NCBI GenBank assembly: GCA_963720375.1
Contig: CAVRFM010000012.1
Span: 1-64,000, forward strand
Length of the DNA: 64,000 bases
Direction: 5' to 3'
Origin: JAPLHP01 sp963720375
Lineage (GTDB): Bacteria > Chloroflexota > Dehalococcoidia > UBA2247 > RBG-13-53-26
The notes beneath the pieces are model-generated. The model did not search any database. It saw only the letters and a list, made by a program, of their open reading frames with translations, and was not told the DNA's origin. Positions within the stretch are counted from its first letter, which is position 1. Each line of letters opens with the position of its first letter. Below, piece by piece: positions 34,510 through 44,163 of this stretch. The position numbers and the translations under genes are program-made.

Positions 34510-35305
34510 ATGTACCAGTGGAATGCCAGGGAATACCAGACCAGCTCTTCCAATCAGAAGAAATGGGCGATGGAGTCTGCTTTCTAAGCTTGACTTGGAG
34601 GGAGACGAGAGAGTCCTGGATATCGGGTGTGGTGATGGGGAGATTACCGCACTGATTGCCCGAAGGGTGCCCCGTGGCTTCGTTGTCGGAATAGACAGCT
34701 CGAGGGATATGATTGAACTGGCAATGAAGCGCTATCCTTCAGAACACTACCCGAACCTCACCTTTTTCTTGAGGGATGCCAGGGCTATGGACTTTGACGA
34801 GGAATTTGATGCCGTCTTCTCTAATGCCTGTCTTCATTGGATTATCGATCACAAGTCTGTTCTTGAAGGCATCAAAAGATGTTTGAAACCTTCTGGGAAA
34901 ATACTGCTCCAGATGGGTGGCCTCGGCAATGCCAAGACAGTTCTGGAAGCTCTGGACGATATTATTAAGGAGTCTCAGTGGGCGGAATTCTTCGAGGGAT
35001 TCGTCTTTCCTTATGGATTCTATGGGCCGGAAGAGTACTGCAACTGGCTAGGGGCGCTTGGTTTCAAGATTGTGAGGGTTGAGCTATTGCCGAAGGACAT
35101 GGTGCATGAAGGTAAGGGGCAATTCGCGGCGTGGCTCCGCACCACATGGCTGCCCTACACTCAGAGGGTTCCGGAGACCCTCAGAGAACAATTTATTGCT
35201 GCAGTGGTGGAGCGGTATGCAGGGAAATGCTCTCAGAGCAATGACGGCAACATCCATATCAGGATGGTGAGGCTGGAAGTCGAGGCAGAGAAGGGTACAG
35301 TGTGA
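34510..35305 (+). pseudogene. Class I SAM methyltransferase, N-terminally frameshifted
   Basis: The body VLDIGCGDGEITALIARRVPRGFVVGIDSSRDMIELAMKRYP (motif I onward) with FDAVFSNACLHWI is a methyltransferase of the trans-aconitate/small-molecule type. The family N-terminus appears in another frame from ATG 34510 (MYQWNAREYQTSSSNQKKWAME), with AGGAGAAG before it. One extra T near 34574 (GGAGTCTGC) breaks it. As sequenced, only a 260-aa product from ATG 34523 with a foreign first 18 residues is possible. Substrate unknown. Confidence 0.78.
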
Positions 35306-35463
35306 TGCATCCGGCAGCGGTGGAACCCCAAGACCCTCGGATAACGATGCCTTGTTGTCCCGAAAAGGCTATAATAGACCGTCAAGGTGCAGAGCCTCGG
35401 AGTCTTGGATTGTCTGTTACGCTGGTTGAGAGATAATCAAGTCCTGGTGCGAGGAGACCAAAT

Positions 35464-36150
35464 ATGCCACAAGGTTATGAAATAGACGATCTGGCCAAAG
35501 AAGAATCCTGGCGCATGTTCCGGATCATAGGGGAGATGGTGGAGGGATTTGATACACTTTCAGGTGTAGAGCCGGCGGTCACTATATGGGGTTCAGCGAG
35601 GCTCAAGTCGGATGATGAGCTGTACAACCAGACAGAGGACATTGCTCATAGACTGGGAGAACTGGGCTTCTCAATTATCACCGGGGGTGGACCGGGCGTG
35701 ATGGAGGCTGCCAACAAGGGTGCTCGTGAAGCGGGGGTGACATCGGTCGGGCTGAATATCGTCTTGCCGGAAGAACAGGTCTGTAATACGTATTCTACCA
35801 AAACAATAACGTTCCATCATTTCTTTATCCGCAAAGTTATGCTGGTGAAGTATGCCATTGCCTTTGTTATTATGCCTGGCGGATTAGGCACGCTTGACGA
35901 GCTGACTGAGGTGTTGACCCTGATGCAAACCCACAAGATAAGACCCTTGCCGGTGATTCTATTCAATGGCGAATACTGGAAGGGATTCCTGGACTGGCTG
36001 CGCCAGACTGTTCTGGCAAGGAACTTTATCTCTGAGGAAGACTTCAACTTGTTGAGGGTCTGTGATCGTCCTGAGGATGTAGTTGAGACTGTCCAGAGAT
36101 GGTACATAAAGCAAGAGGTTATCGGCAGGAAGGCCCTTTTTGTGAAGTAA
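35464..36150 (+). CDS. LOG family (Rossmann-fold nucleotide-binding) protein
   Basis: 228 aa. GGGPGVMEAANKGAREAG near residue 75 and PGGLGTLDELTEVLTLMQT near 138-156 are the LOG (TIGR00730) signature, with the catalytic Arg/Glu arrangement of nucleoside 5'-monophosphate phosphoribohydrolases. GAGGAGACC precedes ATG. DegV follows 27 bp downstream, suggesting an operon. Confidence 0.88.
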   Translation: MPQGYEIDDLAKEESWRMFRIIGEMVEGFDTLSGVEPAVTIWGSARLKSDDELYNQTEDIAHRLGELGFSIITGGGPGVMEAANKGAREAGVTSVGLNIVLPEEQVCNTYSTKTITFHHFFIRKVMLVKYAIAFVIMPGGLGTLDELTEVLTLMQTHKIRPLPVILFNGEYWKGFLDWLRQTVLARNFISEEDFNLLRVCDRPEDVVETVQRWYIKQEVIGRKALFVK

Positions 36151-36177
36151 CCATCAGGTCTGGTTTTTGCTCCAAGA

Positions 36178-37056
36178 ATGAGAAGAAGAGTCGGCATTTG
36201 CACTGACAGCACCTGTTGCCTACCAGCAGAGCTGGTGGAGAAGTATTCTATTCGAATAGTACCGCTATTTATAGTCTCCGGCGGCAAGACATATCGTGAT
36301 GGAGTTGATATCAGCCCTGGCGAGGTGTACAAGATCATGCGGAAGGGGGAGGATCTTCCCACTACTTCGACCCCGTCACCGGGAGATTTCCTGGATGTCT
36401 ACAAACAGATAAGCCAGACAGCAGAGTCGGTGGTTTGCATCACCCTCACTGGACTGCAGAGCAAGCTGTTTGAGACGGCAATGGTGGCCAAGAAGATGGC
36501 CGAAGAGGCAATACCCAACACAGCCATCGAAGTCATTGACAGCCGTGCCGTATCCGGTGCACTGGGATTCATTGCCCTTGAGGCCGCTCGCGCTGCTGAT
36601 CGAGGAGATGACCTTAACGAGGTATGCAATATTGCCCGTGGAATGATGAAGAGGGTCAATTTCCTTGCCATGGTGGACACGCTTACCTTCCTTGCCAGGA
36701 CCGGCCGTATTGGTAGGGCTACAGCCTGGGCTGGGACACTGTTGAATGTGAAGCCTATTGTCGAGCATTCTACCTCTGTAGGAGAAACAGCGCCCTTTGC
36801 CAGGCCGAGGAGCAAGTCCAAGGCCATCGAGTTGATGTTAGAGACAATGACAGAGAGAGTAGGTGCTGCCACAGTGCACGTCATAGTACACCATGCAGAT
36901 GAGCTGGAGGACGGAGAAAGGCTAAAGGCCGACATTGGCCAGAAGTTCAACTGCGCCGAACTTTACCTCACTGAGTTTACACCTAGCATGGGCGTTCACG
37001 CTGGCCCGGGAGTTCTGGCTATCTCCTTTTACACTGAGACCAAAGCCCCGACGTAA
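36178..37056 (+). CDS. DegV family fatty-acid-binding protein
   Basis: 292 aa. GICTDSTCCLPAELVEKYSIRIVPLFIVSGGKTYRDGVDISPGEVYKIM at the N-terminus and the TSTPSPGDFLDVY segment are the DegV (FakB-type) signature. FakB-type proteins bind fatty acids for phosphorylation by FakA; no fakA lies in the window. The ribosome binding site is weak. It closes the LOG-DegV pair. Confidence 0.9.
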   Translation: MRRRVGICTDSTCCLPAELVEKYSIRIVPLFIVSGGKTYRDGVDISPGEVYKIMRKGEDLPTTSTPSPGDFLDVYKQISQTAESVVCITLTGLQSKLFETAMVAKKMAEEAIPNTAIEVIDSRAVSGALGFIALEAARAADRGDDLNEVCNIARGMMKRVNFLAMVDTLTFLARTGRIGRATAWAGTLLNVKPIVEHSTSVGETAPFARPRSKSKAIELMLETMTERVGAATVHVIVHHADELEDGERLKADIGQKFNCAELYLTEFTPSMGVHAGPGVLAISFYTETKAPT

Positions 37057-37120
37057 ATCAGCTTGGTGGTGTACCTAGACGGTGTGCGGGAAGCACCCAC
37101 GCCTCTCTAGGAACCCGCTC

Positions 37121-38362
37121 CTAGGCTCGCCACGAGGCGGGCTTGCCCTGGGGCTGGAACCTTCTCTTCAACGGGCTCTTCTTATTGCAGACGCAGTATA
37201 CCGGACCGCCGTTCATTACGGCGACGCACCGGTTACAATGATCGCAGTCAGAGGCCATCAATTCGCCCTTCTGCCACTTGTTGACGATGTCGGGATCCTT
37301 GATTATGGCCCGGCCAATCTCTACGAACTCGAAACCGGCATTCATAGCCGTCTCCAAGTCGTTCACTGAGCAGACACCGCCTACCAGAACCACTGGTATC
37401 TTGACTGCTTTGACGATCTTCAGAGCATCCTGCATCAGGAAGAGGTCATTGTAATGGTACTCTTGCACCATGAAATTGCCAAAGAAGAGCAGCCCAAACC
37501 TCCTCATGAAGCTCTTGTCGGCGGCCACGAACTCCAGGATAGGCCGGTTCCCGCGCATCATCATGAACGGGGTCTTGGAGGTGAACCCGCAACTGGGGAC
37601 CAGAGCGCTGGCTCCCTCAGCCTCGAAGCGCTTAGCTATCACTACGGCATCTTCGACCTCCAGCCCGCCCTTGATCCCATCGGTCACGTTCATCTTGACC
37701 AATACGGGGAACTCCGGCCCCATGGCCTCTCTGACAGCCTTGACCACCGAAGCGGGGAAACGCATGCGGTTTTCCAGAGAACCGCCATAGATGTCGGTAC
37801 GGTGGTTGGTGTATGGGGACAGGAACTGACTGAGCAGGTAGCCGTGCCCAGAATGGATCTCGACAGCATCAAACCCCGCTTCTCTGGCCAGCAGCGCCGC
37901 ACTGGCGAACTGCTGAATCACCTGGTTAATATCGGCCTCGGTCATTTGCTTCGGAAAACTGATGCGGAACAAGTTGAACTTGCGCGACGCGCCCATCGGC
38001 TGAAAACCGGTATCGGCCTTGCTGGCGAAGTACCCGCAATGGCCCAACTGAACCGATGCAGCGCCGCCTTCCTTGTGGACCGCATCTGTCAGCCGCCGCA
38101 GATCAGGCAGGATCTCCTTCCGCATCCACATCTCATGCCCGTAGGCGCGTGCTGCCTCGGACACTGAGCAGTAGGACACGGTGGTCATGGCCGCACCGCC
38201 CGCGGCCACTTTCCGATGATGTTCGATCAGCAAGTCGGAACAACTGCCATTCTCGCACATGCCCTCAAAGCAACCGGCCCTGATGATGCGGTTGCGCAAC
38301 TGGAGATCACCGATCCTTCCCGGGGTAAAAGCCTTACGCGATTCCACTGCGGCTTGTGCCAT
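37121..38362 (-). CDS. NADH:flavin oxidoreductase (old yellow enzyme family)
   Basis: 413 aa TIM-barrel FMN enzyme. FEGMCENGSCSDLLIEHHRKVAAGG near the N-terminus, EIHSGHGYLLSQFLSPYTNHRTDIYGGSLENRMRF near 172-205 and VGGVCSVND are family marks. The C-terminal DCDHCNRCVAVMNGGPVYC binds a [4Fe-4S] cluster as in 2,4-dienoyl-CoA reductase and trimethylamine dehydrogenase, but the large NADH/FAD domains of those proteins are absent. Reduces an unknown enone or dienoyl substrate. Confidence 0.9.
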   Translation of the reverse strand: MAQAAVESRKAFTPGRIGDLQLRNRIIRAGCFEGMCENGSCSDLLIEHHRKVAAGGAAMTTVSYCSVSEAARAYGHEMWMRKEILPDLRRLTDAVHKEGGAASVQLGHCGYFASKADTGFQPMGASRKFNLFRISFPKQMTEADINQVIQQFASAALLAREAGFDAVEIHSGHGYLLSQFLSPYTNHRTDIYGGSLENRMRFPASVVKAVREAMGPEFPVLVKMNVTDGIKGGLEVEDAVVIAKRFEAEGASALVPSCGFTSKTPFMMMRGNRPILEFVAADKSFMRRFGLLFFGNFMVQEYHYNDLFLMQDALKIVKAVKIPVVLVGGVCSVNDLETAMNAGFEFVEIGRAIIKDPDIVNKWQKGELMASDCDHCNRCVAVMNGGPVYCVCNKKSPLKRRFQPQGKPASWRA

Positions 38363-38613
38363 GCTCTATGTCCTTTCCGATCCAGTCAAACCTCTGGATC
38401 CACAGAATAATGCTGTAGTTCTTTCAAAGATCGGCATCATTATAGCTTAACCACCAGGGGCCAGCAATTGCCTCAGAATCTAAAGAAAAAAACTTCACTG
38501 TGAGACTGGCCTAGGTGTACAATGAGGGCAACCTTGGAAGCAACTTTGCTATATCTCTATAGATCATGGCTCCAGTCGCCATCACTGGAGCTGTTTTTGT
38601 AGGCTGTGATTCT

Positions 38614-40047
38614 ATGAGTGAGAGGATAACTGATTCCTTTTTTAGTCACACCTCGGTTGCCATTGCCGGGGCTTCCATCCCATATAATATCGGGCATGCC
38701 TTTGTCGATTGCCTGCTCGCCTCCGGCTTCAAGGGCAAGATCTATCCACTCAATCCCAATGGCGGGGAGATCATGGGTCTGAAGGTCTATCGCAGCATCA
38801 AGGATATTCCTGGGAAGGTGGACTATGTTATCTCCTGCATACCCGCGCGCTTCACGCCTCAACTGGTCCAAGAGAGTGCGGAAAAGGGAGCCAAGATAGT
38901 ATCCTTCTTTACTGCGGGCTACTCTGAAAGCGGCAGGCAAGAAGGGGAGGGGTTGGAAGAGGAGTTGCTGCGGGTGGCCCGTGCCAGCGGTGTTCGTCTC
39001 CTTGGTCCCAACTGTCTTGGTCTTTATTGTCCCAAGATAGGCCTTTCCTTTGCCTCCGATTTTCCGAAAGAGAGCGGGCATGTAGGTTTTATAAGCCAGA
39101 GCGGGGGCAATGCCATCTATTTGATTCGAGCCGCCGGCCAGAGAGGTGTTCGCTTCAGCAAGGCTATTTCCTATGGAAATGCCTCTGATGTTGATGAGTG
39201 TGATCTGCTGGAATATTTTGCTGCAGATGACGAAACCAGATTGGTTGCTGCCTATATTGAGGGGGTCAGAGATGGGCGCCGGTTCCACAGGATTCTGAAG
39301 AAGCTGGCAGCTATGAAACCGGTGGTAATCCTCAAGGGTGGTTATACCAAAGCAGGAGCGGCGGCAGCGGCATCCCATACCGGTTCTCTGGCGGGGTCTG
39401 ATGAGACCTGGGAGTCCCTCTTGGAGCAAACCGGAGCGGTGCGGGTTTACAACCTGGATGAGCTGGCTGATATGCTGGTGGCTTTCTCGTACATGGGTGC
39501 GCCTTGGGGAAGGAGCATGGCCGTATGCGGCAGCAACGGCGGGTTTACCGTGCTGACTGCTGATGAGTATATTAATGCCGGTTTTGATTTACCTCGACTG
39601 ACACCGAAGGAACAACAGAAGATCGATCAGCAGGTGAGCGAGTTCTCCAATACCGATGCCGGTATGATCCTCAGAAACCCGTTTGATATCACCAACGTGG
39701 GATCAGGCGAAGGCCAGTACACTATTATGCGGAGTCTGGCTATCAACGATCGTTTTAATGTTCTGGTGGCGCAGGTCAGTATCAGCAATTCCGGATGGCC
39801 CCATGCAGCCTCCCCTTTCAAGTTCTGGCCGGATATGTTTCTCGATGCCCTTTTCAGGGTTCATCGCGAGGTGAAGAAACCTGTGGCTGTGATAATCCAT
39901 GGCGTTATCACCGAAGCGGATTGTGCAAGGTCACTCGAGTTACAACGGAGATGCATTGAGGCAGGGCTGCCTGTTTACGACTCGATACCGCGGGCGGCTA
40001 AGGCGATGGACAGATTCCTGCGTTATCACGAAAAGCAGCCGGGATAA
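38614..40047 (+). CDS. ADP-forming acyl-CoA synthetase, alpha-type subunit
   Basis: 477 aa. CoA-binding Rossmann domain (VAIAGASIPYNIGHAFVDCLLASGFKGKIYPLNPN), then succinyl-CoA-ligase-like domains with GFISQSGGNAI and the phosphohistidine motif SHTGSLAGSD. The ATP-grasp beta domain is missing here and no beta gene is next to it, so a partner must lie elsewhere. It would convert acyl-CoA, ADP and phosphate to acid and ATP, or the reverse. ATG 38614 starts where the family starts; ATG 38566 is possible. Confidence 0.85.
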   Translation: MSERITDSFFSHTSVAIAGASIPYNIGHAFVDCLLASGFKGKIYPLNPNGGEIMGLKVYRSIKDIPGKVDYVISCIPARFTPQLVQESAEKGAKIVSFFTAGYSESGRQEGEGLEEELLRVARASGVRLLGPNCLGLYCPKIGLSFASDFPKESGHVGFISQSGGNAIYLIRAAGQRGVRFSKAISYGNASDVDECDLLEYFAADDETRLVAAYIEGVRDGRRFHRILKKLAAMKPVVILKGGYTKAGAAAAASHTGSLAGSDETWESLLEQTGAVRVYNLDELADMLVAFSYMGAPWGRSMAVCGSNGGFTVLTADEYINAGFDLPRLTPKEQQKIDQQVSEFSNTDAGMILRNPFDITNVGSGEGQYTIMRSLAINDRFNVLVAQVSISNSGWPHAASPFKFWPDMFLDALFRVHREVKKPVAVIIHGVITEADCARSLELQRRCIEAGLPVYDSIPRAAKAMDRFLRYHEKQPG

Positions 40048-40183
40048 CTCTCTCAATTACCTGCTGCCGGCTTGGCACTTGAGTATCAAACCTCCTGAGT
40101 GGTATCAGCCTTATCGGCGCCATCAAATGTTCACGTGTTCACGAAACGGTTGGACTTTATCTTGAGCAGCCTCAAATCGAAAT

Positions 40184-40396
40184 TCAGTCAGCGATAATCT
40201 CCTTAATCTCAGGCATCTCCTCCTTTAATTCCTCTTCCAGGATGGCCAATGCTGCCTCTTTGGGCGGGCCCCCGTGGCACCCTGGCGCAAAAATCTGTAC
40301 CCTGACCACACCATCCTTGACACTCAGCAGGGTCACTTCAGTACTTGTAAAGGCTGGTTTCAATCTGTCAATGATCTTCTGTACTTTTTCGCGCAT
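40184..40396 (-). CDS. NifU C-terminal-domain-like protein with altered Cys motif
   Basis: 70 aa. VQKIIDRLKPAFTSTEVTLLSVKDGVVRVQIFAPGCHGGPPKEAALAILEEELKEEMPEIKEIIA has the NifU_C fold pattern, but the usual CxxC iron-sulfur site is reduced to one Cys in GCHGGPP. It may have lost cluster scaffolding or use another ligand. AAGGAGGGGG precedes ATG. Confidence 0.72.
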   Translation of the reverse strand: MREKVQKIIDRLKPAFTSTEVTLLSVKDGVVRVQIFAPGCHGGPPKEAALAILEEELKEEMPEIKEIIAD

Positions 40397-40675
40397 CTAC
40401 CCCCTCCTTATAGCCGACGTTCCTGTTCTCCATGGGGAAATACATAGGTTAAGCAATTCTACATCTCCGCTGTCGCTGTGCAAAGCTGGCCTTATCTGTG
40501 CTCACTATCTCTACTGCCCTTATGCCATTCCGTTACAGGCATAGACCATCAAAACCCCGTCTGTTATAATGTCGCCCATAAACAGACCGACAACGGATGT
40601 TAAGTGTGACCATGTTGGGACATTGGTGTAACGGGATATCGACAGAGGGCAATCTGCTGACAGAGGAGATGAGGA

Positions 40676-41527
40676 ATGAGTGACGTAGAAAAGCTATTTG
40701 AGGGTTTGAGGAGCCGGCGTTGGGAGGCGCGCAAGGCGGCAGCACAGGCCATGGCCAAGATCGGTGCACCTGCCGTGAACTATCTCAACAAGGCGCTGGC
40801 CGATGAGAATCCAGATGTACGCCTGATAGCAGCCAAGGCTCTGGGCTGGATGAAGAGTACCGAAGCCGTTGCTCCACTTATCAAGGCGCTTGCCGACGAT
40901 GATTCCGGTGTCCGTAAGACTGCGGCCGAGTCTCTTGCGAGTATAAGGGATGCTGGTGCTGTGACCGCCCTTGTAAATATGCTGAAGGATGAGGACTGGA
41001 GTGTCCGCGAGGCTGCTGCTGAGGCTCTGGGCAGCATTGGAGACCGCAGCGCTGTTGCTCCCCTCATGGCTGCCCTGAGGGATGTATACTTGGATGTGCG
41101 TGAGGCTGCTGTTGACGCCCTCGTTCAGATGGGCAGGTCATCGGTATCTCACCTCATCAATGCGCTCAACGATGGATATCCGGATGTCCGCTGGTGTGCA
41201 GCCAAGGCTCTGGGCAAGATAAGGGATTCGCAGGCTGTTGTTCCTTTGATGAAGCTGGTTTGTGACGATGACCCGGGTGTCCGTCAGGCTGCTATCGAGG
41301 CGCTGGGCAAGATAGGGGACCCTCAGGCAATCCCTCCTCTCATAGATGTGCTGAAGGATGAAGTCTCCAGTGTCCGGTGGGCCGCAGTGAAGTCTCTGGA
41401 CCAGATAGGTGATCCGAGAGCCATAGCTTCCCTGAATGATGCATTGAAGGATAAGAATTCGGGCGTTCGCTTTACTGCAGCCAAGGCTATCGAGAGTATT
41501 CGTCGGCGTTCGCCTGGGCTGAAATAG
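40676..41527 (+). CDS. HEAT-repeat (PBS lyase-type) protein
   Basis: 283 aa made of about eight 31-residue HEAT repeats, consensus V..L..AL.D.d..VR..AA.ALG.I.d..Av.pL. The repeats start near residue 20 and fill the protein. Such solenoids bind proteins or chromophores. GAGGAGATGAGGA precedes ATG. A second HEAT gene lies at 45182. Confidence 0.88.
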   Translation: MSDVEKLFEGLRSRRWEARKAAAQAMAKIGAPAVNYLNKALADENPDVRLIAAKALGWMKSTEAVAPLIKALADDDSGVRKTAAESLASIRDAGAVTALVNMLKDEDWSVREAAAEALGSIGDRSAVAPLMAALRDVYLDVREAAVDALVQMGRSSVSHLINALNDGYPDVRWCAAKALGKIRDSQAVVPLMKLVCDDDPGVRQAAIEALGKIGDPQAIPPLIDVLKDEVSSVRWAAVKSLDQIGDPRAIASLNDALKDKNSGVRFTAAKAIESIRRRSPGLK

Positions 41528-41621
41528 GCTAGGAAGACTGAGGCTGGCGAGAGAATCCGCACCTGCGACCCGCAGTTCACAAATCGGGAGCCGGGGTCGC
41601 CTTCCCAGAAAAAGGGGATGG

Positions 41622-42128
41622 ATGATAAAGAGTTTCAGGGGTAAGATTCCCCGGATTGCGCCTTCGGCCTTTGTTAGCGAAGCTGCCTATGTTGCCGGAG
41701 ATGTAGAGATAGGTGAGAACTCCAGCGTCTGGCCGGGTGCAGTCATTCGCGGCGATTTTGCCAGCATAAAGGTTGGCAATAACACACAGATTGAGGATGG
41801 TTGTGTGGTGCATGCCGGCACGGATATGGTGATTGGCGACAATGTTCATATAGGTCATGGGGCGGTGGTTCACTGTTCCAGAATAGGTAACAAGGTTCTC
41901 ATAGGTATTAATGCCACTCTGCTGGATGGGGCTGAGGTTGATGACTTCTGCCTGATAGCTGCCAATTCTCTGGTTAGCGCAGGAAGCAAGATACCTCTGG
42001 GCTCTTTTGTTGCGGGAGTGCCAGGCAGGATAAAGGGCAAGCTGTCCCCCGATGAGGCAATCTGGTCAGACTGGGGCGTGGAGTCTTGCGTCAAGATTGC
42101 TGCGGAATATCGGCAGCTTGGGCAGTGA
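41622..42128 (+). CDS. Gamma-carbonic anhydrase family protein
   Basis: 168 aa left-handed beta-helix. Hexapeptide repeats run from residue 12 to 135. Zinc ligands H64, H79 and H84 (VVHAG, HIGHGAVVHC) and R43/D45 (VIRGDF) match the Cam/YrdA family. Either a carbonic anhydrase or an acyltransferase-like homolog. Confidence 0.9.
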   Translation: MIKSFRGKIPRIAPSAFVSEAAYVAGDVEIGENSSVWPGAVIRGDFASIKVGNNTQIEDGCVVHAGTDMVIGDNVHIGHGAVVHCSRIGNKVLIGINATLLDGAEVDDFCLIAANSLVSAGSKIPLGSFVAGVPGRIKGKLSPDEAIWSDWGVESCVKIAAEYRQLGQ

Positions 42129-42332
42129 GACTCAGGACACCGGAATACCAGTGAATTTCGAGCGTTAGAAGGGCCCACTTCAGGGCTAGCAGAAGTCCGA
42201 GGGCTCAATTCTTTGCAGCAACTGCCGGGGATTGCTTATGAGTGACAAAGGTCACAGACTATAGTTTGTTATCTGAGTATCATACTAACTTGAGTGATAT
42301 TGAGACTGGTTTGACAAAGGTAAGGTGCTGCA

Positions 42333-42551
42333 ATGGGTCTGAGGTTGAGCGAATGTCCAAAATGCGGAGGTCTCCTTCAGGTGAACAAGTACCTGGGCGA
42401 ATGGTATGCGGACTGCATTCAGTGCGGTTACATAAGGTTTCTGGAAGAACACACCCCCCAACCTGATAGGAAATATGTGGCTCAGGGTAAGAATTCTCCG
42501 GCTTCAATTGATGAGGTGACAAGCAGCCCGGGGACATCACGTAGGAGCTGA
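42333..42551 (+). CDS. Small zinc-ribbon protein, paralog B
   Basis: 72 aa. CPKCGGLLQVNKYLGEWYADCIQCGYIRFLEEH is nearly the same as the product of 21233-21442. The C-terminal half is Ser/Pro-rich and unrelated. A GGGTG/CACCC hairpin follows the stop by about 20 bp, as in paralog A. Confidence 0.75.
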   Translation: MGLRLSECPKCGGLLQVNKYLGEWYADCIQCGYIRFLEEHTPQPDRKYVAQGKNSPASIDEVTSSPGTSRRS

Positions 42552-42570
42552 TCGAGGCGAGAACCATAAA

Positions 42571-42594
42571 AGGGTGGACATGTCTACTCACCCT
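42571..42594 (+). terminator. Terminator-like hairpin
   Basis: AGGGTG and CACCCT enclose 12 nt. The GGGTGGACATGT core repeats that of the terminator at 21191. No strong T-run follows. Confidence 0.5.
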
Positions 42595-42603
42595 ATTAGG
42601 AGA

Positions 42604-42789
42604 CTAGAGCGCCTTAAGGACTTTGTACTTGCCCCACGTTTGATAGATCAGCCACAAATCCTCATGGCTCCTGATCCAAGCCCGTGCAGCCGCACAGTAC
42701 TCGCAGTCGCAATACCGGCTGTCCTGCGGATCATCCACAATACAATCTGGGTTTTGATCAATGAACTCGATGATCTGCTGGCTATTCAT
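42604..42789 (-). CDS. Small Cys-containing protein, unknown
   Basis: 61 aa. DCIVDDPQDSRYCDCEYCAAARAWIRSHEDLWLIYQTWGKY has CDCEYC and an upstream Cys as a possible metal site. It starts one base after the stop of the zinc-ribbon membrane protein gene (GGCGGGTAAAATG), which points to coupled translation. Not recognised. Confidence 0.6.
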   Translation of the reverse strand: MNSQQIIEFIDQNPDCIVDDPQDSRYCDCEYCAAARAWIRSHEDLWLIYQTWGKYKVLKAL

Positions 42790-42790
42790 T

Positions 42791-43255
42791 TTACCCGCCT
42801 TTTGCCCGCTTCCTCTTCTGGCTATCTTTGTCAGTGTTAGTGCTGGCGCTGGTGTCGGTACTGGTACTGGCGTCCCACTGGTTCTTCAAGTCCCCGATAT
42901 CAGCGAACTTCCAGTTATAGCTACAGGACTTGCATCTATAGACGTTTCCCGACAGGGTGAGAAGTACTGCAAGAACTATCCCGGGTATTAAGATAAGCGC
43001 AGCTACAGGCAACATTATCAGTCCGATGAAAATGAAGCCAATAAATCCGATCACAATTGCCAAGCAGCCAAAGGCAGGCACAATACATCCGAAGCCAACC
43101 AGGCCGCTAAAAAGCATGTTGCGCCCGCCTGGAGGCTCCACATTGCTGCTGCCGCAACGAGGGCAGGGCATCCAGTCATTCTTCGCGGGGTTGTGATCTT
43201 TGATGTGAGTGACGAATGCATCCGATAGCTTAGGAAGTTCAGACAGTTGACTCAT
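42791..43255 (-). CDS. Zinc-ribbon membrane protein
   Basis: 154 aa. CPRCGSSNVEP near residue 31 and CKSCSYNW near 110 form one split zinc ribbon across two membrane helices (FSGLVGFGCIVPAFGCLAIVIGFIGFIFIGLIMLPVAALILIPGIVLAVLLTL). The C-terminal tail is Ser/Thr/Asp-rich. First gene of a two-gene operon. Function unknown. Confidence 0.72.
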   Translation of the reverse strand: MSQLSELPKLSDAFVTHIKDHNPAKNDWMPCPRCGSSNVEPPGGRNMLFSGLVGFGCIVPAFGCLAIVIGFIGFIFIGLIMLPVAALILIPGIVLAVLLTLSGNVYRCKSCSYNWKFADIGDLKNQWDASTSTDTSASTNTDKDSQKRKRAKGG

Positions 43256-43326
43256 GAATCATACCTCATCCGGTTTGCCTCACTGCCATCCCATCGTGGC
43301 TGCGTGTCATCTATTGCCCCCTTCCT

Positions 43327-43752
43327 CTAACTCCTTAGCCAGAACTGCCACCAGCGCTTCTTCTTAGATGGCTCCGGAACCTTGCGCTGCTCCTGGGAGA
43401 GCAGTGCGTGTGCCTCCTTGACGCGCTCATTGAGGTCGTCGATTTGCCTATCTTTCTCCACAAGCTGTTTCTCCATCTTGGTGAGTTCGGCTTTCAACGT
43501 GGCTATCTCTTCTTTGTGTGTTGCTTTTAGACTGGCTATCTCATCTTCATAGAGTTGCTCGATCACCTCTATCTCTTGTTGAATGGCGTGTGCCAGAGCG
43601 ACATGCTCCTGGTTTTGCATCTTGTGCTCATCCCCAGGCTTGAGGTGCTGCAGGGCCTGTGCCCGGGCCTCCTTGGGATGCTCAGTCCACATGTGTTTGA
43701 ACAGTGCTCCCCTGCCCTGGCATTCGGTGGCACAGATTTTGCATTTTGCCAT
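43327..43752 (-). CDS. C2H2-finger and coiled-coil protein
   Basis: 141 aa. An N-terminal C2H2-type finger (CKICATECQGRGALFKHMWTEHP) is followed by a long coiled coil from about residue 55 to 120 (LYEDEIASLKATHKEEIATLKAELTKMEKQLVEKDRQIDDLNERV) and a basic Trp-rich end (KKKRWWQFWLRS) likely to meet the membrane. GGAGGATAGG precedes ATG. Function unknown. Confidence 0.7.
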   Translation of the reverse strand: MAKCKICATECQGRGALFKHMWTEHPKEARAQALQHLKPGDEHKMQNQEHVALAHAIQQEIEVIEQLYEDEIASLKATHKEEIATLKAELTKMEKQLVEKDRQIDDLNERVKEAHALLSQEQRKVPEPSKKKRWWQFWLRS

Positions 43753-43910
43753 CGGCCTATCCTCCCCTTCAGATCTTGCTTTTCATCAGCCTCTGGGTAG
43801 GGCTGCAGTGCAGATTATTTTCAGAGTTTGGGCCAGATTATAGCATGCCAACCTTATCTTTCCTATTGGGTGTGAGGCGCTTTTTCGGCAACTGGACCTT
43901 GAATAAAGAT

Positions 43911-43982
43911 AGCCAGCGAAGGGAATCGAACCCCCGGCCGGCGGTTTACGAAACCGCTGCTCTACCCCTGAGCTACGCTGGC
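43911..43982 (-). tRNA. tRNA-Thr (CGT)
   Basis: Cloverleaf with acceptor GCCAGCG/CGCTGGC, D arm GCTC/GAGC, anticodon loop TTCGTAA (anticodon CGT, codon ACG) and T loop TTCGATT. CCA is not encoded. Confidence 0.95.
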
Positions 43983-44163
43983 TCTTTGCCACATATTATA
44001 CCAATGAGAACTACCTTCGACCAGCCAGGATTGATATAATGTAATCTGCACCACAAGGGGGGCAACACTAAAGATGTAATCATAAAATCCTTTCAGAGGA
44101 TTTCCAGGAAGGCGTGAAATCCTTCTACTAGAAGAGGGAGCCTGTATTCTGGGGGCGTTAGCA

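Noticed and set aside
37454..38167. 237-codon open frame on the plus strand
   Set aside because: Antisense to the old-yellow-enzyme gene; His/Gln-rich composition typical of shadows.
38557..39429. 290-codon open frame on the minus strand
   Set aside because: Antisense shadow of the ADP-forming acyl-CoA synthetase gene; the plus strand has the CoA-binding and phosphohistidine motifs.
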